Assembly: GCA_964058805.1 (NCBI GenBank) | Contig: CAXKVV010001423.1 | Coordinates: 1-34,716, forward strand | Origin: Schoenoplectus triqueter | Lineage: Eukaryota; Streptophyta; Magnoliopsida; Poales; Cyperaceae | Direction of reading: 5' to 3' | DNA length: 34,716 bases | Shown here: positions 1-10,992 of the stretch, one piece after another | Position numbering within the stretch: the stretch's first letter is position 1 | How the letters are laid out: every line of letters starts with the position of its first letter | Position numbers and translations under genes: made by a program | Notes under the pieces: generated by a model | What the model saw: only the letters and a program-made list of their open reading frames with translations | What the model was told of the DNA's origin: nothing | The model's database searches: none

Positions 1-1190
1 CATGACAGCTGCCCTTCATACTAACTCAATTAATCGCAGATATCTTTTTAAAAGTATAAAATTTCAAATTAATTATTGCAATACATTTTCAAATCAGCCT
101 CTGTGTGGATAAGCAAGGAATTAAATAACATCAGGCTCCAGATATAGACCTAATCGTGACTTCGTTACCATATATCCAATAACGTCATGGATATATATTT
201 TATTTAGCTTCTTCTTTTTCTTCCTCTATGTGACTATATAGGGCATAATCTTGAAGACTATAAAAATATGACTTTGATGCAAATGGACATATAGCGATAG
301 TTGTGAGAAGAATCCAACCAGGAGGGGAGCACAGGAGATAATTAGATAAAGCCGACACAAGTACTAAAGAAAAAGGTACACAATGTAGGAGAAAGTGTTG
401 GAAAAAGAAGAATAAAATGATTATTCTGATAATTTTGATATTAAATTTTCAGTAAAAATGTAAATTTTAAAAATAAAAAATGATTTTTAAGTAATAACAT
501 TTTAATTTCATGCAATTTAAGTTTTTATCTATGATGACCACTAAAAGACGATTTTTTTTAAATAATAGCATTTCAAATTTCATGTAATTTAAGTTCCATA
601 AAAAAAATTACCATCAAAATTTTATGCAATTTACAATATTTTTAATTAATATTTTTAAATGAATTATCAGATAATATTTAAATTGCATGATATATGCAAA
701 ATCAATCAATCAATCAATTGAAGAATATATTTGTAATATTTTCTAATGTTTTCTTCTTATAAAAAATAATGTAGTTTATATTTATTTAAAAAAATAAAAA
801 TATATATAACGTGTCATACAATATCATGTTATGGGACAGATCATAATGTATTTAGAAAATTTCACATAATATATCATTACATATCAATATTAATTTAAAG
901 AATATAAAAAAAAGACGCATGAGACGTGAAATACGTCAAGAAGCAAACCATTTTCTGAAAAGGGGGAAAAATAATTCAGAAAAGACTTAGGGCGGGGTGG
1001 GCCCCGTTGATTCCGTACGTCCTAACACCTAACATCTCCACTAATCTCTGCCTGGTGCTGTGGTGCTGGTGCATTGCATACCACCTTTTACGGGGCCCAC
1101 AACCATAAAAATATCGCAAAAGCTTTCTTCAATCTCGTTCAATCTCCACTAAAGATAATATAGAATTAATTTATATTTCTGATAAATGCA
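1..1190. other. AT-rich intergenic, no gene seen
   Basis: No open frame or recognisable exon on either strand. At 500-640 the phrase AATTTCATG(C/T)AATTTAAGTT occurs twice, and a related inverted phrase follows near 680, so decayed repeat is likely. A short GC-rich island lies at 985-1100 (around GGTGGGCCCC and CGGGGCCCAC) without any coding signal. Confidence 0.5.
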
Positions 1191-1214
1191 TATATATATA
1201 TATATATATATATA

Positions 1215-1617
1215 GAGTGAGGCTATGGTGCTTCGCGAAGCACAAAACCTCCCGTGCTTCGCGTCCGTATCTCGAATTTGAAAGTTCATACGCCCGATCC
1301 AAACCGTTGAACATGATCTTCATATTGAACTATCTTTGGAGATCAAAATTTATATTTTTTTGAATTTTTTTGCTATTTTTTAGATGGGTACAAAATCGCT
1401 AGTTTTGGATGGTGCAGAAATCGTTAGATCAGCAAATTTTATACTCATTTTAAAAATAGCAAAAAAATTTAAAAAAATATAAAATTTGATCTCCAAAGAT
1501 ATTTCAATATGAAGATCATGTTCAACGGTTTGGATCGAGCGTATGAACTTTCAAATTCGAGATATAGACGCGAAGCACGGGAGGTTTTGTGCTTCGCGAA
1601 GCACCATAGCCTCACTC
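1215..1617. mobile_element. Fold-back MITE flanked by (TA)n
   Basis: The two ends, GAGTGAGGCTATGGTGCTTC at 1215 and its reverse complement ending at 1617, start long inverted arms of roughly 170 bp that are nearly identical. They include the phrases for 'TCTCGAATTTGAAAGTTCAT' and 'AACATGATCTTCATATTGAA'. The arms surround a short centre near 1400-1430. Each arm contains a perfect 16-bp palindrome, GTGCTTCGCGAAGCAC. The element sits inside a (TA)n run (1190-1214 and 1618-1644), so a TA target duplication, as in Tc1/mariner-type MITEs, is plausible but cannot be told from the microsatellite. It has no coding capacity; open frames across the arms are shadows of the inverted repeat. Confidence 0.8.
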
Positions 1618-2816
1618 TATATATATATATATATATATATATATTTCTATATATACACACTCTCCTAGAGTTGGAGCTGTTGCCAATGGCTGTGTGAATG
1701 CACGAACATGAACGAGATAGAATATTGAAATGGACTGGACTGTGATCGTAAATCGGACCGGATCAGACTGTGACCGTGGACTAGACTAAATCGGATCATA
1801 ACCGGATCGTAGCTTACTACGATCCGGTTTAACGGTGGGTCGGTCATTCTTTCGCCCGAAAATGGACCGTGCCTACTCGTCTCGTGCCGACCCGTGAATC
1901 GGACCGGACCGTGAACCGTGCGGGACCGTTGACCGGACCGGACCCCCCTCTCCCACCCCCCTCTTCAAATCATTATTTTAAAATAAAAAGTGTTATGGCC
2001 CCCCAAAAAAAATATCCCTAAGTCCCAAAAAATAAAAAATAAAAACCACTTTTTTTTACTTTTGCAGAAAAATTCAAAAAAAATCTAAATTTTTTTCTCC
2101 CAAAAATATTTATAAATACCACCCCCATTTACATCTCAAAACACATCAAAATCTCATTCTCCGTCTCTTCTCAAACTATCACATTCTCAAATTTTCATTT
2201 AATCTCAAATTCTCAAATTTAATTTTGTTATTCCAAAAAACAAAAAAAATAGTTTAGATTTATTAATTTATTGTTAGTCCGTTGAAAAATTAACTAATCG
2301 AAGAAGGTAAAAGACTAGAAGGATAATATTCGGTATTCGTCATTTCTCAATTTCATCGTTGCGATAATATTTTCCCTTTAAGTTTAGTTTTTAATTTTAA
2401 TTAGTTGTAATTTTTATTTGTAGAAATTAGTTATGTTGTTAGATTTTATTCATAATTTTTTATTTAAAATTTGTAGAAATTAGTTTATTTATAAAATCTA
2501 ATTTTTTATTTATAATTTTTTAATTATAGAAATTTATTTTTTTCTTAGAATATTATATTTTAGTTTTATGTTGTTAGATTAATAGATTTAGAACATTAAA
2601 TTTAATGTTAAATTCATTTTTTTGTTAGAATTTATTTTAGAATGTTAACTTTATTTTTTAAGTAGAAATTTATTTAGATTGTTGATTTCTTTTGTAAATT
2701 TATTTATTATGTTAAATTCGTTTTTTTTGTTAGAACTTTTTTTAGAATGTTAAATTTAATTTTTAAGTAGAGATTTATTTAGATTGTTGATTTCTTTTGT
2801 AAAATTATTGAAGTAG

Positions 2817-3530
2817 ATGATTTTTTTTATAGAAATGACAAATCCTTCTAATCTCGTGGATGATTTTATGCACCGGTTGAGTGTGGATATTTTTTGTGAA
2901 GATGTAGTTGATAATACAAACCCCTCATATTATCCACGACATGCGAATCTCCCACTCCACCCTCAATCAAATTATATACCGCAATATCTTAATTATCAAC
3001 CTCAACAAACCCCTAAAAGACAATATAACGAACGTAAAAATGATTTATTAGCAACATTTGGATTGCTAAATGAGTTGCGAGATGATGATTGTTTTGAAGA
3101 TCAACAAATAAACAATAATGAATTACTGAGTTATTATTTGAGAAGTATGGAGGATGATCAAATTGATATCCTGGAGTACTGGAAGAGGAATGCAACTGTC
3201 TATCCAACATTGGCGATGATGGCGCGTGACGTATTTGCAGTGCTTGTGTCAACCATCCCTTTCGAATCATGTTTTAGTTCGGCAAACAGGTTCCTAACAG
3301 ATAAGCGTACAAAATTAGATTCAAAACTTTTCAAACAACTTGTGTGCAATAAAGATTTGATTGATGCTGAAAGTCGCATGCAACATAATACCACATTTGA
3401 GGCAACAACATCCACCATAGAAACTCAAGAAAGCGGTACCAATATCCCCGATATCTCTCTAGAAGATGATTCCAACGACCCAATTGATATTCAAGACAAC
3501 GATTTATGGTATATGCAAAATGACTTCTAA
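2817..3530 (+). pseudogene. Truncated hAT transposase (C-terminal dimerisation domain)
   Basis: The frame gives 237 residues. Residues about 103-182 match the hAT C-terminal dimerisation domain: ELLSYYL, then DILEYWKRN, then YPTLAMMARDVFAVLVST, SCFSSANR and the closing LVCNKD. Full hAT transposases are usually 600-700 residues with an N-terminal BED zinc finger and an RNase H-like catalytic domain; neither is present here. The first 60 residues are Asn/Tyr/Pro-rich and could join the true N terminus to the C-terminal region across an internal deletion. Residues after 185 form an acidic, Ser/Thr-rich tail. The start at 2817 is simply the first Met; Met7 is equally possible. The frame is open throughout, so a truncated protein could be made, but it would lack transposase activity. 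It is carried inside the element at 1718-4632. Confidence 0.85.
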
Positions 3531-3800
3531 GAGTTTGGTATTTCTTACCATATCAATCTTTTTATCTATTTTTAAATATTTCAATTATTTTTTAAAATTT
3601 CTTTTTTTAAAGAACATTACTAACAAAAAATAAAGTTATAACTCCGTCTATGTTTTTTTAACATAGCCGGTCCCAAGCCCGGGTCAAAGAAGGGGGTAAT
3701 TTAAAATATTATCCAAATTTTATTTTATAAATTTGGATATTTTGTAATTTTTTTTGTATTATTTGATTTTTAAATTATTCAAAAATACATAATTATTCAA

Positions 3801-4245
3801 ACTAAATCAAAAACGATTATGAAGAAACTCTTTTTCAGCCTGAACCGTTATAACGGTTTACGAATCGTTATAACAGTTTACGAATCGTTATAACGGTTTA
3901 GAAAGAATAGCCGTTGGATCAAGTCAACTGAGCTGAAACGTTATAACGATTTATCAAATCGTTATACGTTTCCCAAATCGTTATAACGTTTACTGAATCG
4001 TTATAACGATACACTCTGGTTTCTTTTAGAATATTTCTGCCTTAGAATATTTTTGAGTATTGAGATGAACTGTTATAACGTTTACTGAATCGTTATAACG
4101 ATTCCCTGGGCATATGTAATTTTCTTGGTTCTTATGCACTAGTCCATTTGCATGTTAATCCCTGCACAAAACTCAAATAAGGTAAATTATAAAATTCAAT
4201 ATTGTTTTGCAAATCGACAAATCAAAGAAGGTGTTAAGTGTAACA
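3801..4245. repeat. Insertion carrying a CGTTATAACG palindrome array
   Basis: Compared with the sister hAT copy at 5335-6006, the first element has about 445 extra bases here. The matching flanks are AATTATTCAAA on the left and ATACATAATTAATTCG on the right. Between 3846 and 4105 the 10-bp palindrome CGTTATAACG, or one- or two-base variants, recurs about nine times, usually followed by (G/A)TTTA or TTTAC and preceded by AAT. CAAA flanks the block on both sides, which could be a 4-bp duplication. Its family is not recognised. It could be a separate insertion, or ancestral sequence lost from the short copy. Confidence 0.6.
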
Positions 4246-4640
4246 AAATACATAATTAATTCGATGAAAATGATTATTTAAAAATTAATAAATTTATTTT
4301 TCAACTTTTATTATTTTTTTCTGAAATTTATTTTTTTTACAATTTTTTTAGTACTATTAGATTTTTAAACAATTATAAATAATAATTCGAATTAGTTAAA
4401 AATTATTATTAAAAAATATGATAAATTATTATTTTTTCTAATTTATAAAAAAAAATTCAGACTGAACCGGACTGTGGACCGTCCCGTCCCGTGGGGGTCC
4501 GGCCCCCGAAGGCCAACGGTGGGACAGTTTCGGTTTTTTTGAATTTGGACCGCCTTTGACCGGACCGTGTGGACCGTACGGGACCGTGGACCGTTCGGGT
4601 TTGAACCGAACCAGACCGTCTTCGATACTTTAGAACGAGA

Positions 4641-5326
4641 GAATGAAATCAAACCAATGACAAAAACGAGGCTTAAATTAAACGAGTTTGATAACGAGCT
4701 CTTGTTATTCCGATCGAGATCGTTAGATTAAAAATAAACGGTTCCGAACGATTTAAAAAGGATCAAAGAGAGATCGAAGAGAGAGAAAAACCAATATAAA
4801 CCGTTCAGCAGCATCAATCCCACGATCCAGATCAAAATAACAGAACCCTCTTATCTTATCCTGAAAAATCACAGCTGATTCGTATCCAAATCAATGGAAG
4901 AATCTAATATAATCCTTTTTGTTGCTCCTCACTGTGCAGTACTGCATATTTGACTCTTTCATCTTATCAGGTATTAGCCCCATAGGCCATAGACCATAGG
5001 CAATAGCCATCCTCGTGGGAATTGAGATGCCACTTTTCACTTTTTCTTCTTGCCAAGCAAAATATCCTGCAATACGTAGTACATAATACAGTCACTAACA
5101 GTCTACAGTGTTGCACGGTGTGGTACAGGTGCACAACAGCTTAGAACAGTGTGCAACTGTGCACCTTTGGCCGAGGAATTTCAGATGCAGCAATCACACT
5201 TTATCGCTTTTTACTCCCTTTCCGCTGGCTGCTGGCTGCTGTCTGCTGTCTGCTACAAACTTTTGATCTATCTTTTCTTTTTATTGTATATTTTTATTTT
5301 ATTTTTGTATTTGTTGTAAAAACTGT
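4641..5326. other. Spacer between two hAT elements, no gene seen
   Basis: This is unique-looking sequence between the two hAT elements, with their target duplications at its two edges. No exon, RNA gene or further repeat is recognised. It is probably older intergenic DNA into which both elements inserted. Confidence 0.5.
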
Positions 5327-5334
5327 GTGCCGAT

Positions 5335-6006
5335 TAGAGTATTGAAGACGGTCCGGTCCAAATCCGGACGGTCCACGGTCCCGCACGATTCAAACGGTCC
5401 GGTCCAAGGCGGTCCAAATTTGAAAAAACCGAACCCGTCCCACCGTTGGTCCCGGGGGCCGGACCCCCACAGGACGGTCCGGTCCGGTCCAATTTTTTTT
5501 TTTATAAATCGAAAAAAATAATAATTTATCATATTTTTTAATAATAATTTTTAACTAATTCGAATTATTATTTTTAATTGTTTAAAAATCTAATAGTACT
5601 AAAAAATAAAAAAATTTGTAAAAAATAAAATTTCAGAAAATTATAAAAAAATAATAAAAGTTGAAAAAGAAATTTATTAATTTTTAAATAATCATTTTCA
5701 TCGAATTAATTATGTATTTTTGAATAATTATGTATTTTTGAATAAATTAAAAATCAAATAATACAAAAAAATACTCACGGTCCGGTCCGGGACGGTCCGG
5801 TCCACGGTCCTGCACGGTCCACGGTCCGGTCCAGTCCACGGTCCCGCACGGGACGGGTCGGCACGGTCCATTTTCGGGTGAAGGGAGGACCGACCCACCG
5901 TTGGACCGGACCGGTCCACGGTCCGGCCACGGTCCGGTCCGGTCCGGTCCACGGTCACGGTCCGGTCCGGGACGGGTCGGACCGTGCGGTCCATTTCAAA
6001 TCTCTA
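5335..6006 (-). mobile_element. Non-autonomous hAT element, exact TSD, inverted relative of 1718-4632
   Basis: An 8-bp target duplication, GTGCCGAT, lies at 5327-5334 and 6007-6014. The left end is TAGAGTATTGAAGACGG; the right end read on the minus strand is TAGAGATTTGAAATGGAC. The left about 400 bp match the reverse complement of the right end of the first hAT element. The right about 230 bp match the reverse complement of its left end, including the phrase TCCATTTTCGGGTGAA. The two copies therefore point in opposite directions. The 672-bp length reflects loss of everything between roughly positions 1955 and 3755 of the larger copy, and the copy also lacks its CGTTATAACG block. The open frames here are GGTCCG-repeat shadows, not genes. 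Confidence 0.9.
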
Positions 6007-6014
6007 GTGCCGAT

Positions 6015-6960
6015 GGAATTTTTATCGTCTGTCGCGTACTGTGCACTACGATTTTGACGTCGTTTAATGTGCATGAGGATTCTTGCTTTATCAATCTTGA
6101 TGGATCCCGTAAATCCAACGACTGTGGATGGCGTCTTCGGACTGATGGATTCAGTGGAATTTTGGATGGTTTATTTTAAGTACCTTTTCTTTCTTTTTAC
6201 TTTTGGTTTGATATTGAAGTTTGGATTTGTTTGGAGAGTGGCCGTCTGACCGAGTATTTTTGACATCAAATAAACCAGATTCGTGAAATCAAAAAACATT
6301 TTTTTCCGAATAAATTAGAGTTTAAACTAATTAATTATAAATATCTGTAAAAAAAACTTATAATCTGAATTTCAAAGCTGAAATTTTATACACAATTATT
6401 ATTATATATTATTCATTCATTTAATAATTAATATAAAAATATAATTATTCATCTAGTATACATACTCATGTAATAATATAAAAAATTATATAATTTCTAA
6501 GAAAAAAATTCAAAAAAATAAATAAAAAAATAAAAGTTAAAACTTCAAATGCGTTTTTAAGTTTGAAGACGATATTTTTTTTGCCCTGAAAATGATGATA
6601 ACGGCATAAGCGTTAGCCCTGTAGATCTCATCATAAACTTTTATGTGGCCGTATAGCACGCCTCAATTGGAGTTTTCAAGCAAAAGTTATGGTTGTTTGA
6701 AGTTGAGATGGTCGGATTTTGTTTTTTATTTCTTCTATATCTCTTCTTTATTTATTATTTCTTTCTTCTTTCTCTCTCTGTCTCACTTTCATCTATCTCT
6801 TTATATATGAAAACAGATGAAAAAGGGTTGGTAATCTGTGAGATTTGAGTTTTTGAATTTTGATTTTTGGATCGTTTGATTGGGATGAACGAACGGTGAG
6901 ATGGACAATCCGTGGGAGCAAATGTTATTGGTGAGAGCAAAAAAATAAATGTCTGATCCA
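6015..6960. other. Intergenic, AT-rich, no gene seen
   Basis: No exon or RNA gene is recognised. A pyrimidine-rich stretch (TTCTTTCTCTCTCTGTCTC) occurs near 6760-6790. The distal part may belong to the CACTA-like element ending at 7269, whose left end I could not find. Confidence 0.4.
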
Positions 6961-7269
6961 AAAAAATAGCATAACCGTTTTGCAATGGTTCTTTCAAGTA
7001 ACCGTTGTTAAACACATCATTTAACAATAGTTTTAGGTACATAATCGTTGTTAAAAAGCAGTGTTTAACAACGGCTCCTTCAATGAACCGTTACTAAATG
7101 GTTCTATTGCTTTTTGGTGTTCTGGGAGTTATTTTAACAATTTTTTTATTATAAACTGTTATTAAGAAGTTCTCAATATTACAATGATATTACTGAGCTA
7201 TTTTAATAACGGATTTGATATATAACCGTTATTAAATATGTGTTGTCTAATCTCATTTTTGTTGTAGTG
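6960..7269 (+). mobile_element. 3' end of a CACTA (En/Spm)-like element
   Basis: The sequence ends TTTTTGTTGTAGTG at 7269, which on the minus strand reads CACTACAACAAAAATG, the plant CACTA terminus. Upstream, the subterminal motif AACCGTT(G/A)TTAAA or its complement recurs at least eight times between 6975 and 7245, as expected for CACTA subterminal arrays. A matching CACTAC left end and a 3-bp target duplication partner were not found in the window's preceding kilobase, so this is either truncated or its left part is diverged. No transposase is present. Confidence 0.6.
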
Positions 7270-7316
7270 CTGATTAATATAATTAGATGTTTCATTATCA
7301 AATATTATATCATTAA

Positions 7317-7511
7317 CTTAAACTGAAATTTGAACCTAATGGTGGTGATGAGACTTGCAATCACACCACTGAAAAATCTGTCGGTATCAGCTTTAGTTCC
7401 CTCCAATGGGCATCAGACTCTTTTTCTCTACGGCTGAAAAGTGTAAACTTCAAGTTATACAATGTATATTCCGATCTGCAATACCATCCTTGTGCTATTA
7501 CATTCAACTAG
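7317..7511 (+). other. Coding-like 64-codon segment, unrecognised
   Basis: Between in-frame stops at 7314 and 7509 one frame reads a protein-like sequence: LKFEPNGGDETCNH near the start, SFSLRLKSVNFKLYN in the middle and SDLQYHPCAITFN at the end. It lies just after the CACTA-like terminus at 7269 and has no start codon, so it could be an exon remnant cut by the insertion. No good splice donor precedes the stop. I do not recognise the family, and chance cannot be excluded. Confidence 0.25.
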
Positions 7512-7910
7512 GTGATGTTTATAATTAAATATTTAAAATTTGAGATTTATAAATATTTTGTTGTAGAAATTTGATTGTCATGTTGAGTGCATGTTGGCAT
7601 TAGTACATCAAAAATAATTGTATGATTTCTTTTGTTCATTGTGTACAATGAGCTATTAGTTGTAATAATAGCATATACAAAAGAAAAAGATGGAGATGTA
7701 AATGATTACTGAAAAAGATATAGTTTTAAGACAAATATAATGTCATGATATATAATATATGTGGAGTAGTTCACAAAAAGAGGGCTTAGAATACAAATAA
7801 ATTTCCCTCATTTTTGTCGATCAATATGTTATATATGTTATATGCAATACTATTGGTAAGCTATCATATTCCTACATGGAAATTGTAACAAAATAATGCA
7901 CAATACATAG

Positions 7911-7983
7911 TGCGAATGGTTCGGACCTGACCAGTATGATGGCGACTTTCAAAAAGGTTGTGGCTGCTGAGCTGAACGCCTGA
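7911..7983 (+). other. Possible terminal exon, unrecognised
   Basis: After the acceptor-like ACATAG at 7905-7910, one frame reads ANGSDLTSMMATFKK and closes with VVAAELNA and a TGA stop at 7981-7983. The following T-rich sequence would suit a 3' UTR. It could be the last exon of a plus-strand gene whose upstream exon includes the segment at 7317-7511, but the phase cannot be verified. The family is not recognised. Confidence 0.25.
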
Positions 7984-7999
7984 ACCCAGTTTTGTTTTC

Positions 8000-9165
8000 A
8001 ATCTTTCTTTTGTTCCTGCTGATGTTTTGTTAAATTATTTAATTTTAGCTGGAATGATTTCCATATCACATATGAAAATTTTGATACAGATATCATAAAT
8101 ATGTACGTGCAAAAAAGTTATATCATCGATGAGCTTTCTTTTTTCGCTTCGCTAGTCTTTTGTTTCAGAGCTAGATGAATGAGCATAGTGTTGATCATGT
8201 ATATCCTATATTATGGAAAGTTGTTAATTTTCCTTTATTTCTATTGTTGGATATTTGTGAAAAGAAATTGTATCATTTTGGTCAAGAAAATAATTATCTA
8301 TTGACAAAAAATGTGTTATTTTCGTAATCAGAAAGGGAAAATATGTAAAGAAAAAGAAAAAGAAATCATCATAGGTATTCAATGAATTTTTCCGGCTTAT
8401 TTGCTCTTTGTCAGTACGCCTTCTTTGAGAGTTCGCTTTAAAAAACTGAGGATACCCAATTCTTAAGAGAAAAGAAAAAAAAATAACAACCAATTGACAA
8501 ATCTTCAATAGCAAAGTTGGATACATTCAATTTAACCAATTAAAAACTCCAATAGTAAAGCTGAATACATTTATTTAACCAATTATATAAAATATTTTTT
8601 TATATAAATCTTGGATGGGGTTATTTTATGAAAGGGTTGTAAATAAAGTGACAGAAAAATAATAATAATAATAATATGGGTTTGCTTTACCCATGTTGGT
8701 AGTATCTTTTACGAACTGTACCAACAATGAAGGAAACATGAGCTTCTGATTGGTCGTCTATAATTGGAGTCTTGGAGATCATGGACTGAGCAATTGTGTG
8801 CGCAACCGTTCACAGCAAACTCATGTAGAAGAGATAAAAGCAGTACCGAGAGAGAATGAGAGTTTGAGAGAGATGCTCTGGAGGACTATGAGTAGGAAAT
8901 TATTGGGGAGAGTGAGTATCGAAATCAGTCGGAGATTATTGGGAGAGATTGTGTTGTGTGAAAGGGATGAGAAAGGAAAAATGTACTGTTTAGAATGGTT
9001 CAGAAATATCTACGTCGTGCGGTCGTGGTGTAGTTGGAGCTCAAGTATTGAAGGGGATCAGATTTAGTAATGTTATCAACTGTATTAAGCAAATGGCTGT
9101 GACGAAGAGTTGCTAAAATCAATCTGACTGTTCCCAACTGTAATACATCTCATTCAAAAAAATTA
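8000..9165. other. Intergenic, one unconvincing ORF
   Basis: A 105-codon plus-strand frame at 8750-9067 has biased composition (many Arg, Glu, Ser) and matches no family I know. It comes from GAGAGA-type sequence and I do not call it a gene. An imperfect direct repeat (AACCAATTA with AATAGTAAAGCTG/AATAGCAAAGTTGG) is visible at 8490-8585. Nothing else is recognised. Confidence 0.4.
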
Positions 9166-9337
9166 ATATATATATATAATGAATCTATGGTGCTTTGAGT
9201 TAAGCTTCCGAAAAAACTACTTAACCTTAAGCTCATGATATATTTACTCCAAGACTCTGTAATTTTAAGCTCATGATATCTTTACTCCATGCAATATATA
9301 TATATATATCTATATATTCTTCAATCTCTCTACTTAT

Positions 9338-9443
9338 TGTGATTGCACAAAAAATATTTTTTGAGCTCATAAAATTTATTATCATTTGATTGTGATTGCA
9401 CAAAAAATATTTTTTGAGCTCGTAAAATTTATTATCATTTGAT
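9338..9443 (+). repeat. Tandem duplication, 2 x 53 bp
   Basis: Two adjacent copies begin TGTGATTGCACAAAAAATAT at 9338 and 9391 and differ at about one position (GCTCAT versus GCTCGT). Just upstream, TTAAGCTCATGATAT(A/C)TTTACTCCA also occurs twice (9228 and 9268). The latter pair lies in a TA-rich setting (9160-9320) reminiscent of the TA-flanked MITEs elsewhere in the window. Confidence 0.85.
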
Positions 9444-9449
9444 TGAAAA

Positions 9450-9985
9450 TTAGTATAACAATGTCTATTAATCATAATTTATATGTGATAAAATAAAATT
9501 ATTATATAAAGAACTATGTTTATTAATTAGAATTAATATGTTTTCAATTTGTTAATAAAATGAATGAACTATAATGATATGAAACTGACTTGATTAGATT
9601 CAAAATAATTAATCATATCCACATATTTAAAAAATCAAATTAATCACATCTAAAATCTGAGATACCTAAATTCATAAAAATCTAAAACTTGACCTAACTC
9701 GAAATGAGCCGAAACTCAAAATAAAGTCGACGGTGTTCGATCTGAAATTAAACCAACCCAATTCATGATCCGATAATGCTTTTTGATCAAATTTATGATC
9801 ATCTTTTTGCCGCCTCTAGTTATTGTCTTATTGACAACAAGAAAGTTATTAAACAAAAGAAAGAAAGGAGGACAACATTTTAAATGCTGGTGTGTTGAAG
9901 CACGTGAGTTAATTCTTCTCCAATTCCAAAGCTTTACACAGTTAAAAGAGAAAATTTTCTTAAGTTGTGAAAAGTTGAGCATGAA
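9450..9985. other. AT-rich intergenic, no gene seen
   Basis: Open frames on both strands at 9716-10031 have low-complexity, Lys/Ile/Phe-rich translations with no recognisable domain. No RNA gene or repeat boundary is evident. Confidence 0.45.
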
Positions 9986-9994
9986 AATATTATC

Positions 9995-10165
9995 GCCAGA
10001 GGGACGAATTATACGAATAATACGTGAATAATTCGTAAAATTAGTTATATTCGCGGATTAACTGCATAATTCTGGAAAGAACCGATTAATTCGTGATTCA
10101 TTCAGCTCATGATAAATTTTGAATACTACGCAAATAATTCACGAATTATTCGTGTGAATATTGCT
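9995..10165. mobile_element. Short fold-back element with GAATAATTCG motifs
   Basis: The left arm (ACGAATAATACGTGAATAATTCG, about 10011-10040) pairs with the right arm near 10130-10160 (AATTCACGAATTATTCGTGTG). The intervening about 90 bp contain further AATTCGTGA-type phrases. This resembles the subterminal repeats of small hAT-type MITEs. I could not define a clear target duplication. Confidence 0.4.
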
Positions 10166-10619
10166 ACTGTACTTCATGGACATCTTAGGCAAATTCCAGT
10201 GGATCAGAAAGACACTTTGCATACACCGCTTGGTTAATCTTTCATTAAAATATCTTAAGACACTCTACTGCACTACCAAACGGGGATTCCACAAATATAT
10301 ACGGTGATTAGTGAAGACTGTTCATAGATAAATAAAACTTGTTTATTTGTAAAAATAACAAATAGAAAATGAGCATATTTCTAATTCTGATAGGGAAACA
10401 ATGGTATGGTCCAGCATGAACTCCCGAAAAGAATCTCTACAATTAAAACCTATAAAAAAAATTCGAACCAGTTAGATATCGTCCATTTCTTGCTTTATCC
10501 TTGCCTAATTGTATAAGAAGACAGTTTTAACTCTTGCAAAGAAGCATCCTCAGTTTCCCTTAATTTCCATGAATTGAAATAAAACGCGAAGGGGAAGCAA
10601 GAGGGGAACTGTGGCGGTC

Positions 10620-10992
10620 AATTTGGTATAAAAGAAACAGAAAAACTAGGTAATAGTACAATTTTATCATGATACAGAACAAATAAAGCAGGTCCTTGGA
10701 TGATACTCCTTGTGATCATCTCCAACATGCCATATAGTATTACATTACAAACAGACAAAAAAGAATATTTAAAATAGGCTGCTGCTCCTACATAACCCAG
10801 AAATGTAGTATACATCTACACAAAGTAAACCCAAAACTCTTCATAACATGGTAAACAGCACATTGCCTGATCTCCATGTATCTTTGAAGTTCAGAGAATA
10901 TTTCCCTGTTATGTACAGAGAATAACAGGATTTGTTCCCTTTCTTGGTGGCATATACATGACATTTCAATGTTATGTAGGGGTGCAAAGGCA
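10620..10992 (-). other. Probable 3' UTR of the NF-YC10-like gene
   Basis: The sequence downstream of the TAG stop at 10993-10995 (minus strand) has mixed composition and no frame that resembles a protein. The open frames here are shadows. The polyadenylation site was not located, so the lower limit is a guess. Confidence 0.4.

Larger units (their letters stand above)
1718..4632 (+). mobile_element. hAT-family transposon, internally deleted, exact TSD
   Basis: An 8-bp target duplication, GAACGAGA, lies at 1710-1717 and again at 4633-4640. The left end begins TAGAATATTGAAATGGAC. The right end, read on the minus strand, begins TAAAGTATCGAAGACGG. Both start with TA(G/A) and are followed by dense GGACCG/CGGTCC subterminal repeats (1740-1955 and 4460-4620), typical of hAT elements. 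The 2915-bp interior contains a 5' leader-like AT-rich segment, a truncated transposase frame at 2817-3530, and an inserted block at about 3801-4245 that is absent from the sister element at 5335-6006. The N-terminal and catalytic parts of the transposase are missing, so the copy is probably non-autonomous. Confidence 0.9.

Noticed and set aside
3840..4110. CRISPR-like array from repeated CGTTATAACG
   Set aside because: Repeat is short and palindromic, spacing is irregular, and the setting is a plant transposon.
1718..6006. A single 4.3-kb hAT element spanning both sets of GGACCG repeats
   Set aside because: The bases outside 1718 and 6006 do not match, whereas 1718/4632 and 5335/6006 each have exact 8-bp duplications.
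5728..6179. Open frames rich in Arg, Gly, Pro, Asp and Thr on both strands
   Set aside because: They are translations of GGTCCG/CGGACC subterminal repeats of the hAT element, not proteins.
8750..9067. 105-codon plus-strand frame
   Set aside because: No recognisable domain, no supporting splice or promoter signals; composition follows GAGAGA-like DNA.
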